DNA of 64,000 nt from Formosa undariae (lineage in GTDB: Bacteria; Bacteroidota; Bacteroidia; Flavobacteriales; Flavobacteriaceae): positions 62,001 to 126,000 of the forward strand of contig NZ_JBHMEZ010000001.1 in assembly GCF_042427615.1 (NCBI RefSeq). The letters run 5' to 3'. A program made the position numbers and the translations under genes. This document shows positions 42,355-51,013 of this stretch, in pieces. The notes beneath the pieces are model-generated. The model ran no database searches. It worked only from the letters and a program-made list of their open reading frames with translations, and was not told the DNA's origin. Each line of letters opens with the position of its first letter. Within the stretch, counting starts at the first letter, position 1.

Positions 42355-43212
42355 TTACAGCATTTTAAGATTCACAATCTCTTGTTCTGTTAAGTGCTTC
42401 CAGTGTCCGCGAGGAATATCTTTTTTAGTAAGTTGTCCGATACTAACACAATCAATCTTTACGATATCATATTTTAAATAATCGAAGATCGTTCTAATAA
42501 TTGTGCTTCCTGTATTTTTAACTTTTAATCCGATTTCCTTTTTAGAACCTTTGTCAATAAAACTTATTTCTTCTACTGCTACAAGTTTACCTTCTACCTT
42601 AAAACCTTCTCTAATTTTAGTAAAATCTTCGTGTTTTAGGTTTTTATCAAGTTCTATATGAAATAATCTAGGCACTCCATTTTTAGAGTTTGTAAACTTA
42701 CTTGCGATATCTTCATCGTTAGTAAATAAAATTAAACCTAAAGAATTTCTTCCTAAACGTCCTATCGGTTTTATTTTAGAAGAGGTCGCATTAGCTACTA
42801 AATCCATTACTGTACGTCCTTTACCTTCACTAGTTGTTGTTGCAAAACCTTTTGGCTTATTAAGCAATACGTATGCTTTCTTTTCTGGATTTACACGAGC
42901 ACCATCAAAACGAACTTCGTCTTCTAGCTTTACTTTATACCCCATTTCGACAACCACCTTTCCGTTTACAGATACTAAACCTGTAGAGATATGCATATCG
43001 GCGTCACGACGTGAGCAAATACCAGAATTGGCAATATATTTATTTAAACGGATTTCCCCCGGATTCGAATTTTTAGGTGCAGACTTAGGCTTATCTGTAA
43101 CAACCTGTTTTTTAATAGGCGCATTTCCTCTTGCATAGCTTGTGTTACGTGAATTACCTGTTCCACGTCCTGAAGCTTTTCCTTTATTATTGCTGCCTTT
43201 TTGCTTATTCAT
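42355..43212 (-). CDS. RsuA/RluB-family pseudouridine-synthase-like protein without catalytic Asp
   Basis: The 285-residue protein has a disordered basic N-terminus (residues 1-52), an S4 RNA-binding domain (RLNKYIANSGICSRRDADMHI) and the pseudouridine synthase domain (VLLNKPKGFATTT, IIRTIFDYLKYDIVKI-type C-terminal block). The catalytic motif GRLD...GLLLxTND reads here GRLG154RNSLGLILFTND. Gly replaces the nucleophilic Asp, so isomerase activity is unlikely as it stands. RNA binding should be retained. A second, active homologue elsewhere in the genome is expected if the rRNA site is modified. Confidence 0.85.
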   Translation of the reverse strand: MNKQKGSNNKGKASGRGTGNSRNTSYARGNAPIKKQVVTDKPKSAPKNSNPGEIRLNKYIANSGICSRRDADMHISTGLVSVNGKVVVEMGYKVKLEDEVRFDGARVNPEKKAYVLLNKPKGFATTTSEGKGRTVMDLVANATSSKIKPIGRLGRNSLGLILFTNDEDIASKFTNSKNGVPRLFHIELDKNLKHEDFTKIREGFKVEGKLVAVEEISFIDKGSKKEIGLKVKNTGSTIIRTIFDYLKYDIVKIDCVSIGQLTKKDIPRGHWKHLTEQEIVNLKML

Positions 43213-43232
43213 TGTGCTATATTTAATTTGTG

Positions 43233-43240
43233 CAAAGATA
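43233..43240 (-). promoter_or_regulatory. -7 promoter element of the RluB-like gene
   Basis: Minus-strand TATCTTTG followed by C, a good match to TAnnTTTG, 20 bases before the ATG. There is no TTG at the ideal distance. Confidence 0.45.
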
Positions 43241-43278
43241 TACTAAATTTACGATTTTTTATTTTTATACAAATCCTT

Positions 43279-44184
43279 TTAAAAAAGTCGGTTTAACACC
43301 AAATCTGTATCAATTAGAAGGACGCTAAATACACCCGAAAAAATAATAAATTTTAAAATATTATGTAGAATTAGATAGTGTTTTTTAGAGCTCGAATTCC
43401 ATAATAATACGAGAACCATAGCTAATAAAAACATTGTAAAATAAAAGAAATAGTACATATGACCAATTTCGTACTTCGTTAGCAAAAAATACGAAGGGAC
43501 AGACGTTAACAAAACTAAAACTGTTAGCATTATTTTAGAGTACTTATCTCCATAAACAATAGGAATTGTCTTATAACCCTGAGCCAAATCTCCCGGAATA
43601 TTCTCCAGATCTTTAATTAGTTCTCGCATTGAGATTATTAAAAACAGATAGATAGCATGTACAAAAATAACATGCTCAAAATTCTGATAATACATAAAAA
43701 TAGCAAAAAACGGAGTGATGGTTAACACCGCAGATGCTAAGTTCCCAATAAATGGTAACTTTTTTAGTTTATGGGAATAAAACCAAATTGCGAAAATATA
43801 TAATGCAAAAAAGATAACCGCTTTAAACGACACATAGCTGGCCATGATAACAGCAAGCAAATTAAGAACAAAATAAAAAGAGAGTTTTACATTTTGACTA
43901 ATTAAGCGATCTAACATAGATTTATGAGGGCGATTGATTAAATCTTTTTCTGAATCGTAGAAATTATTAATAATGTAACCACCTGCTATCGTTGCAGATG
44001 ATGCTAAAACCAGCATGAATAAATTAAGATCCAAAACCACTTCCCTAACAGGTTTTTCGTGCGCCAAAATATAAACTGCCGTAACATACTGCGCGACAAC
44101 AACCATAAGCACATTATATCCCCTGACCACAGAAAACATACTGAAAAATTTCAATAATATATGTTTATGTTTTCTAGAGAACAT
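43279..44184 (-). CDS. UbiA-family prenyltransferase (GGGP-synthase-like)
   Basis: The 301-residue protein has 8-9 membrane helices. The first aspartate-rich motif is NNFYDSEKD (about residues 67-75), preceding LINRPHKSM. The second is ELIKDLENIPGDLAQGYKTIP. This is the geranylgeranylglycerol-phosphate geranylgeranyltransferase-like branch of UbiA that flavobacteria carry beside mevalonate genes. It lies 46 bp from mevalonate kinase on the same strand. The prenyl acceptor is not determined by sequence; quinone, heme or lipid products are alternatives. Confidence 0.85.
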   Translation of the reverse strand: MFSRKHKHILLKFFSMFSVVRGYNVLMVVVAQYVTAVYILAHEKPVREVVLDLNLFMLVLASSATIAGGYIINNFYDSEKDLINRPHKSMLDRLISQNVKLSFYFVLNLLAVIMASYVSFKAVIFFALYIFAIWFYSHKLKKLPFIGNLASAVLTITPFFAIFMYYQNFEHVIFVHAIYLFLIISMRELIKDLENIPGDLAQGYKTIPIVYGDKYSKIMLTVLVLLTSVPSYFLLTKYEIGHMYYFFYFTMFLLAMVLVLLWNSSSKKHYLILHNILKFIIFSGVFSVLLIDTDLVLNRLF

Positions 44185-44230
44185 AGCTACAAATTAAAAA
44201 GATGGAAATTAAAAACGACTGTAATGCCGA

Positions 44231-45169
44231 CTAGAAATTATATACTACTTCTAGTTTATGACCGTGAAGTGCTTGTTTTGCTTTTTCAAAATCTTCGGCA
44301 AAACCAAGAATATAACCACCACCACCAGAGCCACAAAGCTTCAAGTAATAATCGTTAGTCTCTAAACCTTTTTTCCATAAATCGTGAAACTGCTGAGGAA
44401 TCATTGGTTTAAAATGATTTAAAACTACTTTCGATAATTGCTTTGTATTTTTAAACAAAGATTTCATATCTCCCTTTAAAAAATCGTCTACACAAGCGTC
44501 TGTATGTTTTACAAACTGGTTTTTAATCATATTTCTAAAACCTTCTTGCTTCATGTTTTCCATAAAAATATGAACCATCGGAGCAGTTTCTCCAACAATA
44601 CCACTATCTATTAAAAACACAGCACCTTTTCCATCACTTTTTTGCGAAGGAATACCTGCAGCTTCAATATTATCTTTAGAATTGATTAAAATCGGAATAC
44701 TCAAGTAACTATTTAAAGGATCTAAACCTGAAGATTTTCCATGAAAGAAAGATTCCATTTCAGAGAAAATGGTTTTCAATTTTAAAAGCTTTTCTCGCGT
44801 TAGATTTTCAAGAACAGTAATTTTATCCTGTGCATACTTATCGTAAAGCGCAGCCACTAGTGCCCCACTACTTCCAACACCGTATCCTTGAGGAATAGAT
44901 GAATCGAAATACATGCCCGCCTCAATATCCTCGTTTAGCGTTTTTAAATCGAACACCACTAAATCGGCACTAATAGTACCCAAATAGGTGGCGTAACGCT
45001 TTAAACTTTCGTTAGATTTTAAAGTGATTTCAGACGGAATATCTGACATTTTTAATGCGCCATTATAAAAGTTATAAGGAATAGACAATCCCTTGCTATC
45101 TTTTATGATACCATATTCGCCAAAAAGTAAAATCTTAGAATAAAATAAAGGTCCTTTCACGTATTTCAA
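44231..45169 (-). CDS. GHMP kinase, probable mevalonate kinase
   Basis: The 312-residue kinase has KILLFGEYG at the N-terminus, the phosphate-binding loop PQGYGVGSSGALVAALY (about residues 93-109), and C-terminal LCGSGGGGYILGF. These are GHMP motifs 1-3. Mevalonate kinase is inferred because mevalonate diphosphate decarboxylase and a prenyltransferase lie on either side; phosphomevalonate kinase is the alternative. A -7 element overlapping the end of the preceding four-helix-bundle gene suggests its own promoter. Confidence 0.82.
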   Translation of the reverse strand: MKYVKGPLFYSKILLFGEYGIIKDSKGLSIPYNFYNGALKMSDIPSEITLKSNESLKRYATYLGTISADLVVFDLKTLNEDIEAGMYFDSSIPQGYGVGSSGALVAALYDKYAQDKITVLENLTREKLLKLKTIFSEMESFFHGKSSGLDPLNSYLSIPILINSKDNIEAAGIPSQKSDGKGAVFLIDSGIVGETAPMVHIFMENMKQEGFRNMIKNQFVKHTDACVDDFLKGDMKSLFKNTKQLSKVVLNHFKPMIPQQFHDLWKKGLETNDYYLKLCGSGGGGYILGFAEDFEKAKQALHGHKLEVVYNF

Positions 45170-45185
45170 TTAAAAATTAACAGTG

Positions 45186-45193
45186 CAAAGTTA
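45186..45193 (-). promoter_or_regulatory. -7 promoter element of mevalonate kinase
   Basis: Minus-strand TAACTTTG followed by C (TAnnTTTG). It overlaps the stop codon region of the upstream gene and lies 16 bases before the kinase ATG. TTG is 23 bases further up, longer than ideal. Confidence 0.45.
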
Positions 45194-45544
45194 ACAATTA
45201 TTTTTAGATGATTTCACAATACTAATTAATAATCGTAACATTTCCTGAGATTTTAATTTATAGCTATCAAATTCATTTTTAGACAGATAATTCGCAGCAA
45301 ACAACAAGTCTAGCCAGTAATCTGTTTCATTTGCCTCTTTTAATGCAATTGATAATTTATGTATAAAATCAGCTTTACTTTGCGCAAATTCAGCTTCTCT
45401 AATATTAGCTCCAATCGAAGTCCCTGACCTTAGAAGCTGTTTCGACATAACAAATTCTTTCTTATTCGTTGTCAAATTTTTATAAAGACTTACAATTTCA
45501 ACAGCAAAAACAAAACTCTTATTCTTAACAATATTTTGTTTCAT
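45191..45544 (-). CDS. Four-helix-bundle protein (23S rRNA intervening-sequence type)
   Basis: The 117-residue all-helical protein has LLRSGTSIGANIREAEFAQSKADF (about residues 43-66; only part is diagnostic: RSGTSIGANI and SKADF) and LKEANETDYWL, the signature of the S23/IVP family. The family was first found in intervening sequences of 23S rRNA, but here it is free-standing between two mevalonate-pathway genes, with about 71 bp on one side and its stop next to the kinase promoter. Such genes scatter widely in Bacteroidetes as apparent insertions. Molecular role unknown. Confidence 0.88.
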   Translation of the reverse strand: MKQNIVKNKSFVFAVEIVSLYKNLTTNKKEFVMSKQLLRSGTSIGANIREAEFAQSKADFIHKLSIALKEANETDYWLDLLFAANYLSKNEFDSYKLKSQEMLRLLISIVKSSKNNC

Positions 45545-45615
45545 AACAGGTAATTAAAGCATAATTTACACTTTTAATTACGTATTATCAACTCTTAATT
45601 TTTATTTATTCATTA

Positions 45616-46701
45616 CTAATTAGGAAGTTGTTTCGCTCCAAAACCTATTTCATCACAAATAAATTGTCTATTTTGGCAATGTACCGCTAATTCTGTTTTT
45701 ATAAATTTTAGAATGACTTCGGCTTCTGATTTAGGGTATAATACATGCACATTTGCACCGGCATCTAAAGTAAATCCAATATGCAACCCGGTTTCTTTTC
45801 TGAATGCCCAAATCTTATTAATAACTTCCAACGTATTTGGTTTCATCAATATAAAATACGGCATACTCGTCATCATCATCGCATGCAATGTCAAGGCTTC
45901 ACTTTCTATAAGTGCGATAAACGCATCTAAATCTCCCGATTCTAAAATAGGTTTCAGATTTGCTAAGTTTTCATGAGCTTGCGCAAAACGTTGCTCTGCA
46001 AACGGATGGCCGTGCATTAAATTATGACCAACGGTACTACTCACTTGCTTTTCACCTTTATCGACTAAAAGAATCGTGTCCTGATAATTTTTGAAATTCT
46101 CATGAACTGCATACGGATACTTCACACCAAATACATCTGAACTTCCTTCTACCGTTTCATTTTCGCCCCAAACAATTAAATCGCCTTCAATACTTCTACA
46201 TGCAGACCCCGAACCTAATCGTGATAAAAATGATGCTTTCTGATTGAAAAACACTGAATTCATCTCTGGATCAAGCGCTTTCTCTAAACTCATTAAACAT
46301 AATGCCAACGCACTCATTCCTGAAGCAGACGAGGCAATTCCAGAACTGTGCGGAAAGGTATTCGAGGTTTCTATTTTAAAAGCATAATCCTTTAAAAATG
46401 GTAAATACACAACAACACGTTCGAAAAACGTTTTAATTTTTGGCTGAAAATCAGGTTTATGCTCACCATCTAAATAGACTTCAAAATCGAAATCTGACGA
46501 CGTTTCTTTTTTAGAATACGATAAAACTGTGGTTGTTTTACAAGCATTTAAGGTAAAACTAATCGATGGATTTTCAGGAATTTGATCCTTCTTTTTTCCC
46601 CAATATTTTATAAGTGCAATATTACTTGGTGACTCCCAAGACACTACGCCGTCTGTTATTGTCTTAGAATAGGCTTGAGGAATAAATTGTTGTTCGGTCA
46701 T
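45616..46701 (-). CDS. mvaD: Diphosphomevalonate decarboxylase
   Basis: The 361-residue GHMP enzyme converts mevalonate diphosphate to isopentenyl diphosphate. Visible are NIALIKYWGKKKDQIPENPSI (family hallmark near residue 26, containing ALIKYWGK), SGIASSASGMSALAL (phosphate loop), and GSGSACRSI. C-terminal TLDAGANVHVLYP closes the fold. It starts 20 bases after a -7 element placed at the end of the DUF1697 gene. Together with the kinase and UbiA genes it shows a mevalonate route to isoprenoids, as is usual in Flavobacteriaceae. Confidence 0.95.
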   Translation of the reverse strand: MTEQQFIPQAYSKTITDGVVSWESPSNIALIKYWGKKKDQIPENPSISFTLNACKTTTVLSYSKKETSSDFDFEVYLDGEHKPDFQPKIKTFFERVVVYLPFLKDYAFKIETSNTFPHSSGIASSASGMSALALCLMSLEKALDPEMNSVFFNQKASFLSRLGSGSACRSIEGDLIVWGENETVEGSSDVFGVKYPYAVHENFKNYQDTILLVDKGEKQVSSTVGHNLMHGHPFAEQRFAQAHENLANLKPILESGDLDAFIALIESEALTLHAMMMTSMPYFILMKPNTLEVINKIWAFRKETGLHIGFTLDAGANVHVLYPKSEAEVILKFIKTELAVHCQNRQFICDEIGFGAKQLPN

Positions 46702-46705
46702 GACA

Positions 46706-47242
46706 TTATAAATCTGAGCACAAAGATAACAACTTCTGCATTGTTTTAAAATTTCTTGTGGTCGCCGAAACTTTTAATTTACGTTCGAAAAAATTGTTAT
46801 TGCATTTTGCCTTTCCGTAGCCGTGTTCCGAATAGAAATACACACAAGAATCTGTAATTACAAACCTTTCATCTGTATACGTTTCTTTAGAAACCGCTTT
46901 AACGCCGTCTTGTTTTGGAATTTCATTTAAAAGCGTGAAATAACTTGTAGGTTTTTGTACTTCTGAAAACGGATTAGAATCAAATATCTCCTGAAATTGC
47001 GACCGACTTTTAACCAAAATAGACACTTTAAACCCAAAGATTTTAAAAATGGATTCTGAAATCTGGGTTTCTAATTCTGAGAGATTTTCCTCTGAAGTCT
47101 GAAACACCACATTACCACTTTGTATATACGTTTTCACATTTTCGAAACCTAAATCGCACATTAGAGTTCGCAAATCTGCCATCGGTACTTTTTTCTGTCC
47201 CGAAACATTTATTCCACGTAATAACGCAATGTATGTTATCAT
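46706..47242 (-). CDS. DUF1697 protein
   Basis: The 178-residue protein starts with YIALLRGINVSGQKKVPM and YIQSGNVVF, the two signature blocks of DUF1697, followed by a ferredoxin-like alpha/beta layout. No catalytic residues are established for the family. It overlaps the flavoprotein gene by ATGA and may be translated with it. Confidence 0.9.
   Translation of the reverse strand: MITYIALLRGINVSGQKKVPMADLRTLMCDLGFENVKTYIQSGNVVFQTSEENLSELETQISESIFKIFGFKVSILVKSRSQFQEIFDSNPFSEVQKPTSYFTLLNEIPKQDGVKAVSKETYTDERFVITDSCVYFYSEHGYGKAKCNNNFFERKLKVSATTRNFKTMQKLLSLCSDL
46721..46728 (-). promoter_or_regulatory. -7 promoter element of mvaD
   Basis: Minus-strand TATCTTTG, matching TAnnTTTG, 20 bases before the mvaD start and within the last codons of the DUF1697 gene. 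The -33 partner is not clear. Confidence 0.4.
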
Positions 47243-48456
47243 GCCCTATTAGAAATTGCTTTAGCCACAATATATGCTCCTGTCCAGGCATTCTGAAAGT
47301 TAAATCCGCCGGTAACAGCATCTATATTAATTACTTCTCCTGCCAAATACAGGTTTTTATGTAGTTTACTTTCAAAAGTTTTAAAATTGATTTCCTTTAA
47401 ATCAACACCTCCTGCAGTTACAAATTCTTCTTTAAACGTGCTTTTACCATCAACATTAAAAACAGCTTGCGTTAATTGATTTGCTAAACCCTCCAACTGA
47501 TTTTTATTAATATCTCCCCAACGGCTATCTTCGGTCATTTCTGAAGCTAAAACCAATTGTTGCCATAAGCGTTTTGGCAAATCGAATTGCGGAAATTTAA
47601 ACACCGTTTTCTTAGCCGAATCTAATTTTACTTGTTTTAAATGGTCCAAAACAGCTACAGTAGATTGCTTTACAAAATTAACTTCTACATCAAATTTATA
47701 ATCACGTTTTGCCAATTCTAATGCTCCAAAAGCCGATAACTTTAAAATCGCTGGCGCACTCAAACCCCAATGCGTCACTAGCAAAGGTCCTTCAGAATAT
47801 AAATCTGTCCCTAAAACTTTAACCTCAACATTCTGAGCTACGACACCAGGAATATCTTTTAGACGATTATCTTTTATATTGAAGGTAAATAAAGACGGTA
47901 CGGGCTGAGAAATGGTATGTCCTAAACTTTCTAAAAGGTTCCAGATTTTCGGACTGCTTCCTGTAGCTACTAGCAGTTGTTCCGCTTTAAAATGATCATG
48001 GTTGGTTTCAATTTCCCAAGCATTTTCAATTTTTGAAATTGTTTTTACACTCTGATTGGTTAAAAAATCAACCTTATGTTTTTTAGCTTCAAAAAGAAAG
48101 CAATCGATTATTGTTTGCGAAGAATCGGAAGCAGGGAACATTCTCCCATCGTCTTCAATTTTTAATTCTACGCCACGTTCTTCAAACCAAGCCATGGTAT
48201 CACCCGTCATAAACTGATGAAATGGCCCTAGTAATTCCTTTTCTCCTCTTGGATAATACTTCACTAATTCCTGCGGAACAAACTCGGCATGCGTCACATT
48301 ACAGCGCCCGCCACCAGATACTTTAACCTTTCCTAGAACATCTTTTCCACGTTCTAAAATGACCACTTTAAATTGCGGATTTTGTTCTGCAATATTTATC
48401 GCGGCAAAGAACCCTGCAGCTCCTCCTCCTACGACAATCACATTATACTCTTTCAT
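47239..48456 (-). CDS. BaiN/HI0933-family FAD-dependent oxidoreductase
   Basis: The 405-residue flavoprotein has the dinucleotide-binding VVGGGAAGFFAAINIAE at residues 6-22, GGGRCNVTHAEF, an inserted domain with FTFNIKDNRLKDIPGVVA, and the C-terminal TAGGVDLKEI...LYLAGEVINIDAVTGGFNFQ block. All are hallmarks of the HI0933/YhiN/BaiN family. The bile-acid name comes from a gut homologue; in most bacteria the substrate is not known. It overlaps both neighbours by 4 bp in an operon with GDPD and DUF1697. Confidence 0.92.
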   Translation of the reverse strand: MKEYNVIVVGGGAAGFFAAINIAEQNPQFKVVILERGKDVLGKVKVSGGGRCNVTHAEFVPQELVKYYPRGEKELLGPFHQFMTGDTMAWFEERGVELKIEDDGRMFPASDSSQTIIDCFLFEAKKHKVDFLTNQSVKTISKIENAWEIETNHDHFKAEQLLVATGSSPKIWNLLESLGHTISQPVPSLFTFNIKDNRLKDIPGVVAQNVEVKVLGTDLYSEGPLLVTHWGLSAPAILKLSAFGALELAKRDYKFDVEVNFVKQSTVAVLDHLKQVKLDSAKKTVFKFPQFDLPKRLWQQLVLASEMTEDSRWGDINKNQLEGLANQLTQAVFNVDGKSTFKEEFVTAGGVDLKEINFKTFESKLHKNLYLAGEVINIDAVTGGFNFQNAWTGAYIVAKAISNRA

Positions 48457-49142
48457 ACAAGATCTGGATTATCAGAAATAATGGCATTTACACCATAATC
48501 TTTCATTCGATTAATAGTCGCTTCATCGTTAACCGTCCACACATTTACTGCATATCCTTTACTCTGAGCAAGCTTAACATTGTCGCGAGTTACAATTGCA
48601 GAACCTGGATGAATAGCCTTTGCCTTTACCGTTTCTGCAAACTCTATAGCTTCAACTACATTTGCCTTAGTTAACACGCCTATTGGTACTTTTTTATCTA
48701 TTTTAAAAACAGCCTCTAATTCATGATGCTGAAAACTAGACACCAAAAAATCGGAATACTGCCAACCGCTATTTTCAATATAATATTGAATGATTTTACA
48801 TGTTGCTGCTGCTGTAGATTTTCCTTTTAATTCAATATTTAAAATGCATTTTCCATCTATAAGATTTAAAACCTCATCTAAAGTTGGGATAGCATATTTA
48901 CCATCGACTTTTAATGTCTTTAATTCTAAAAGTGAATGTTTCGCTAATTCACCTTCACCATTAGTCATCCGATCTAAAGTAAAATCATGAAACACCACCA
49001 ATTCCCCAGTCGCACAACAGTGCACATCGATCTCTATTCCATCGACATTAAAATCTAATGCTTTTTGGATGGATTCCAATGTGTTCTCTGCGATATAGGC
49101 TTTGGCTCCGCGATGTCCCATAACTAAACAATTGGATTTCAT
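48453..49142 (-). CDS. Glycerophosphodiester phosphodiesterase
   Basis: The 229-residue TIM-barrel enzyme hydrolyses glycerophosphodiesters to glycerol-3-phosphate and an alcohol. Active-site motifs are GHRGAKAYIAENTLES (His, Arg, Glu), VDGIEIDVHCC (Glu, Asp), FHDFTLDRMTNGEG and LNIELKG. There is no signal peptide, so the enzyme is cytoplasmic. Its stop overlaps the start of the BaiN-like gene. Length is typical of the short bacterial UgpQ-like class. Confidence 0.93.
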   Translation of the reverse strand: MKSNCLVMGHRGAKAYIAENTLESIQKALDFNVDGIEIDVHCCATGELVVFHDFTLDRMTNGEGELAKHSLLELKTLKVDGKYAIPTLDEVLNLIDGKCILNIELKGKSTAAATCKIIQYYIENSGWQYSDFLVSSFQHHELEAVFKIDKKVPIGVLTKANVVEAIEFAETVKAKAIHPGSAIVTRDNVKLAQSKGYAVNVWTVNDEATINRMKDYGVNAIISDNPDLV

Positions 49143-49145
49143 TTA

Positions 49146-50021
49146 CTACTCAGATTTTTTAACCATTGGTCGCATTAAACCTTCTTGGGCCACACAAGCA
49201 ATAAGTTTTCCGTCTCTAGAAAAAATATTTCCTTTAGCAAAACCACGTGCACGCGTTGCATTTGGAGTTTCTATAGAATACAACATCCAGTCGTCGTAAT
49301 CGAAATCCCTAAAAAACCACATCGAATGGTCTAAACTTGCCATTTGGGTGTTTCCAAAATGAGCTTTACTCGCATGCGGTAATAAGGCAGCCGCTAATAT
49401 ATTATAATCGGAAATATAGGTTAATATTTGTTGTTTCGTTGCCAAATCGGCATTCTGAAGTGGGGTTTTAAGCTTGAACCAAATATTAGAATAGGGTGGT
49501 AAATTTTCCTGTTTTAACGGATTGATTACCTCCACAGGTTTAAACTCTATAGGGCGCTCTATTTCTAAAAAATGCTTGGTAATCTTTGGTAAAACACTGC
49601 CATATCTAGCTAACATTTCTGTCCAGCTTAGCAACGCTTCAGGTTGTTTTAGGCTCGTATTCATCTCTATTTGATGATCGGGACCTTCTTCTTCTTTATG
49701 AAAAGAGGCTGCTAAAATAAAAATTGCTTTCCCATTCTGGCTCGCTAACACACGACGCGTAGAAAAACTACCGCCATCTCGAACCTCATTTACCTCAAAA
49801 ACTATCGGTACATTTAAATCTCCTGCTTCTAGAAAATAAGCATGAAGCGAATGTAAAATGCGTCCGTTTGTTATTGTTTTATAAGCCGCATTAACAGATT
49901 GAGCCAGTACTTGACCTCCAAAAACATGTGGACTCCCTATCGTTTTACTGATTCCCTCGAAATGAGAAGGGTCTATCGTTTTTAAATCCAAAAGCTCTAA
50001 TAACTCGTTTGCTGACTTCAT
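49146..50021 (-). CDS. Acyl-CoA thioesterase II (TesB family)
   Basis: The 291-residue double hotdog protein shows VFGGQVLAQSVNAAYKT and LHSLHAYFLEAGD (first hotdog), the RRVLASQNGKAIF strand, then LDHSMWFFRDFDYDDWMLY and GLMR at the C-terminus. The Asp-Thr/Gln catalytic set of TesB lies in these blocks. It hydrolyses medium- to long-chain acyl-CoA in the cytoplasm. It is four bases upstream of the GDPD gene, so it is likely the first gene of that operon. Confidence 0.93.
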   Translation of the reverse strand: MKSANELLELLDLKTIDPSHFEGISKTIGSPHVFGGQVLAQSVNAAYKTITNGRILHSLHAYFLEAGDLNVPIVFEVNEVRDGGSFSTRRVLASQNGKAIFILAASFHKEEEGPDHQIEMNTSLKQPEALLSWTEMLARYGSVLPKITKHFLEIERPIEFKPVEVINPLKQENLPPYSNIWFKLKTPLQNADLATKQQILTYISDYNILAAALLPHASKAHFGNTQMASLDHSMWFFRDFDYDDWMLYSIETPNATRARGFAKGNIFSRDGKLIACVAQEGLMRPMVKKSE

Positions 50022-50160
50022 ACAAAATAGGGTTTATGAAATTCAAAATTATTAAAATGATTTTTGAAAGTATCACTTTAATCTGTTTTTATGAGAAATG
50101 AAAAACTTTTGATGCGACTCTAGCCTTCAAATTTAATAATACGTAAGGTCTTTAAACAAA

Positions 50161-50187
50161 AAAACTCAAGCGATTAACTTGAGTTTT
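50161..50187 (-). terminator. Terminator after the small porin gene
   Basis: AAAACTCAAG (50161-50170) pairs perfectly with CTTGAGTTTT (50178-50187), loop of 7, with flanking A/T runs. Confidence 0.85.
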
Positions 50188-50209
50188 AAGACAAAAAATA
50201 TATTGTATT

Positions 50210-50767
50210 TTAGAAAAAGAAGTACCCAATTGAAACTTGAAAAACGCCATTTTTATTTGTTCCACTAAATCCTTCAATGTCATCTATATCGGTTAATCCA
50301 ATATTGTATCGTGCGCTAAAATTAAGACCGTTATCCAGTTTGTAACCTAGACCTAAATTAATACCAAAATCTACGGTATCAAAATCGTCTTCTATCCCCA
50401 AACCGTCATCATTAGTATTAAGCAAGAATCCTACTTGCGGACCTGCCTCTAAACTAAAACCTTTAACAACATAATATTTCGCCAGTAACGGCACATTCAA
50501 ATAATTTAAAGCTACAGTATTGTCGCCAAAGCTATACCCTTGACCGGAATACAACACTTCAGGTTGAAAAGAAAAAGAATCTGAAATCGGAATTTCGGCC
50601 ATAACACCATAGTTAAATGCCGTTACGGTCTCATAATCGTCGGTATTATCGCCAAATACGGAAGCAAAATTAAGTCCAGCTTTTGCTCCAAACAGAATGT
50701 CTTGTGCACTTACATGTGTATACCCTAAAACTGAAATTAAAGTGAATAGTAAAATTTTTTTCATCAT
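50210..50767 (-). CDS. Small outer-membrane beta-barrel protein (PorT/OmpX-like)
   Basis: The 185-residue protein has a signal peptide ending THVSAQ. It is followed by an eight-strand-like barrel: FGAKAGLNFASVFGD, FSFQPEVLYSGQGYSF, FSLEAGPQVGFLLN, FGINLGLGYKL, and a last strand FQVSIGYFFF with C-terminal Phe. This is the porin-family/outer-membrane-protein beta-barrel group of Bacteroidetes. It is monocistronic with its own terminator. A structural or stress role is typical for the group; no ligand is known. Confidence 0.85.
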   Translation of the reverse strand: MMKKILLFTLISVLGYTHVSAQDILFGAKAGLNFASVFGDNTDDYETVTAFNYGVMAEIPISDSFSFQPEVLYSGQGYSFGDNTVALNYLNVPLLAKYYVVKGFSLEAGPQVGFLLNTNDDGLGIEDDFDTVDFGINLGLGYKLDNGLNFSARYNIGLTDIDDIEGFSGTNKNGVFQVSIGYFFF

Positions 50768-50950
50768 GTTGATTGTTTAATTATTTGACACAAAAGAATA
50801 CTTTTTCTTATTTCAGAATCATCATTTTGTATTATAATTAACCTTTTTAACCGTTTTTAACAACAAGTCATACAGATCTTTAAATTTCATTTAGTGAATA
50901 ACTATATACATTACTAATGTCGTAAACCATTTATTTTTTAAACACAAAAA

Positions 50951-50987
50951 AACACCAAATCGAGTAAATCAATACCGATTTGGTGTT
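50951..50987 (-). terminator. Terminator after the hemerythrin gene
   Basis: AACACCAAATCG (50951-50962) pairs perfectly with CGATTTGGTGTT (50976-50987). It ends the YtxH-hemerythrin pair. Confidence 0.85.
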
Positions 50988-51013
50988 AGAATAAGTTACT
51001 AACCAACCTGAAA

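Noticed and set aside
42355..43212. Gly154 in the RluB-like protein as a sequencing error
   Set aside because: Asp to GGA takes two substitutions and flanking motif residues also differ, so a real change is more likely.
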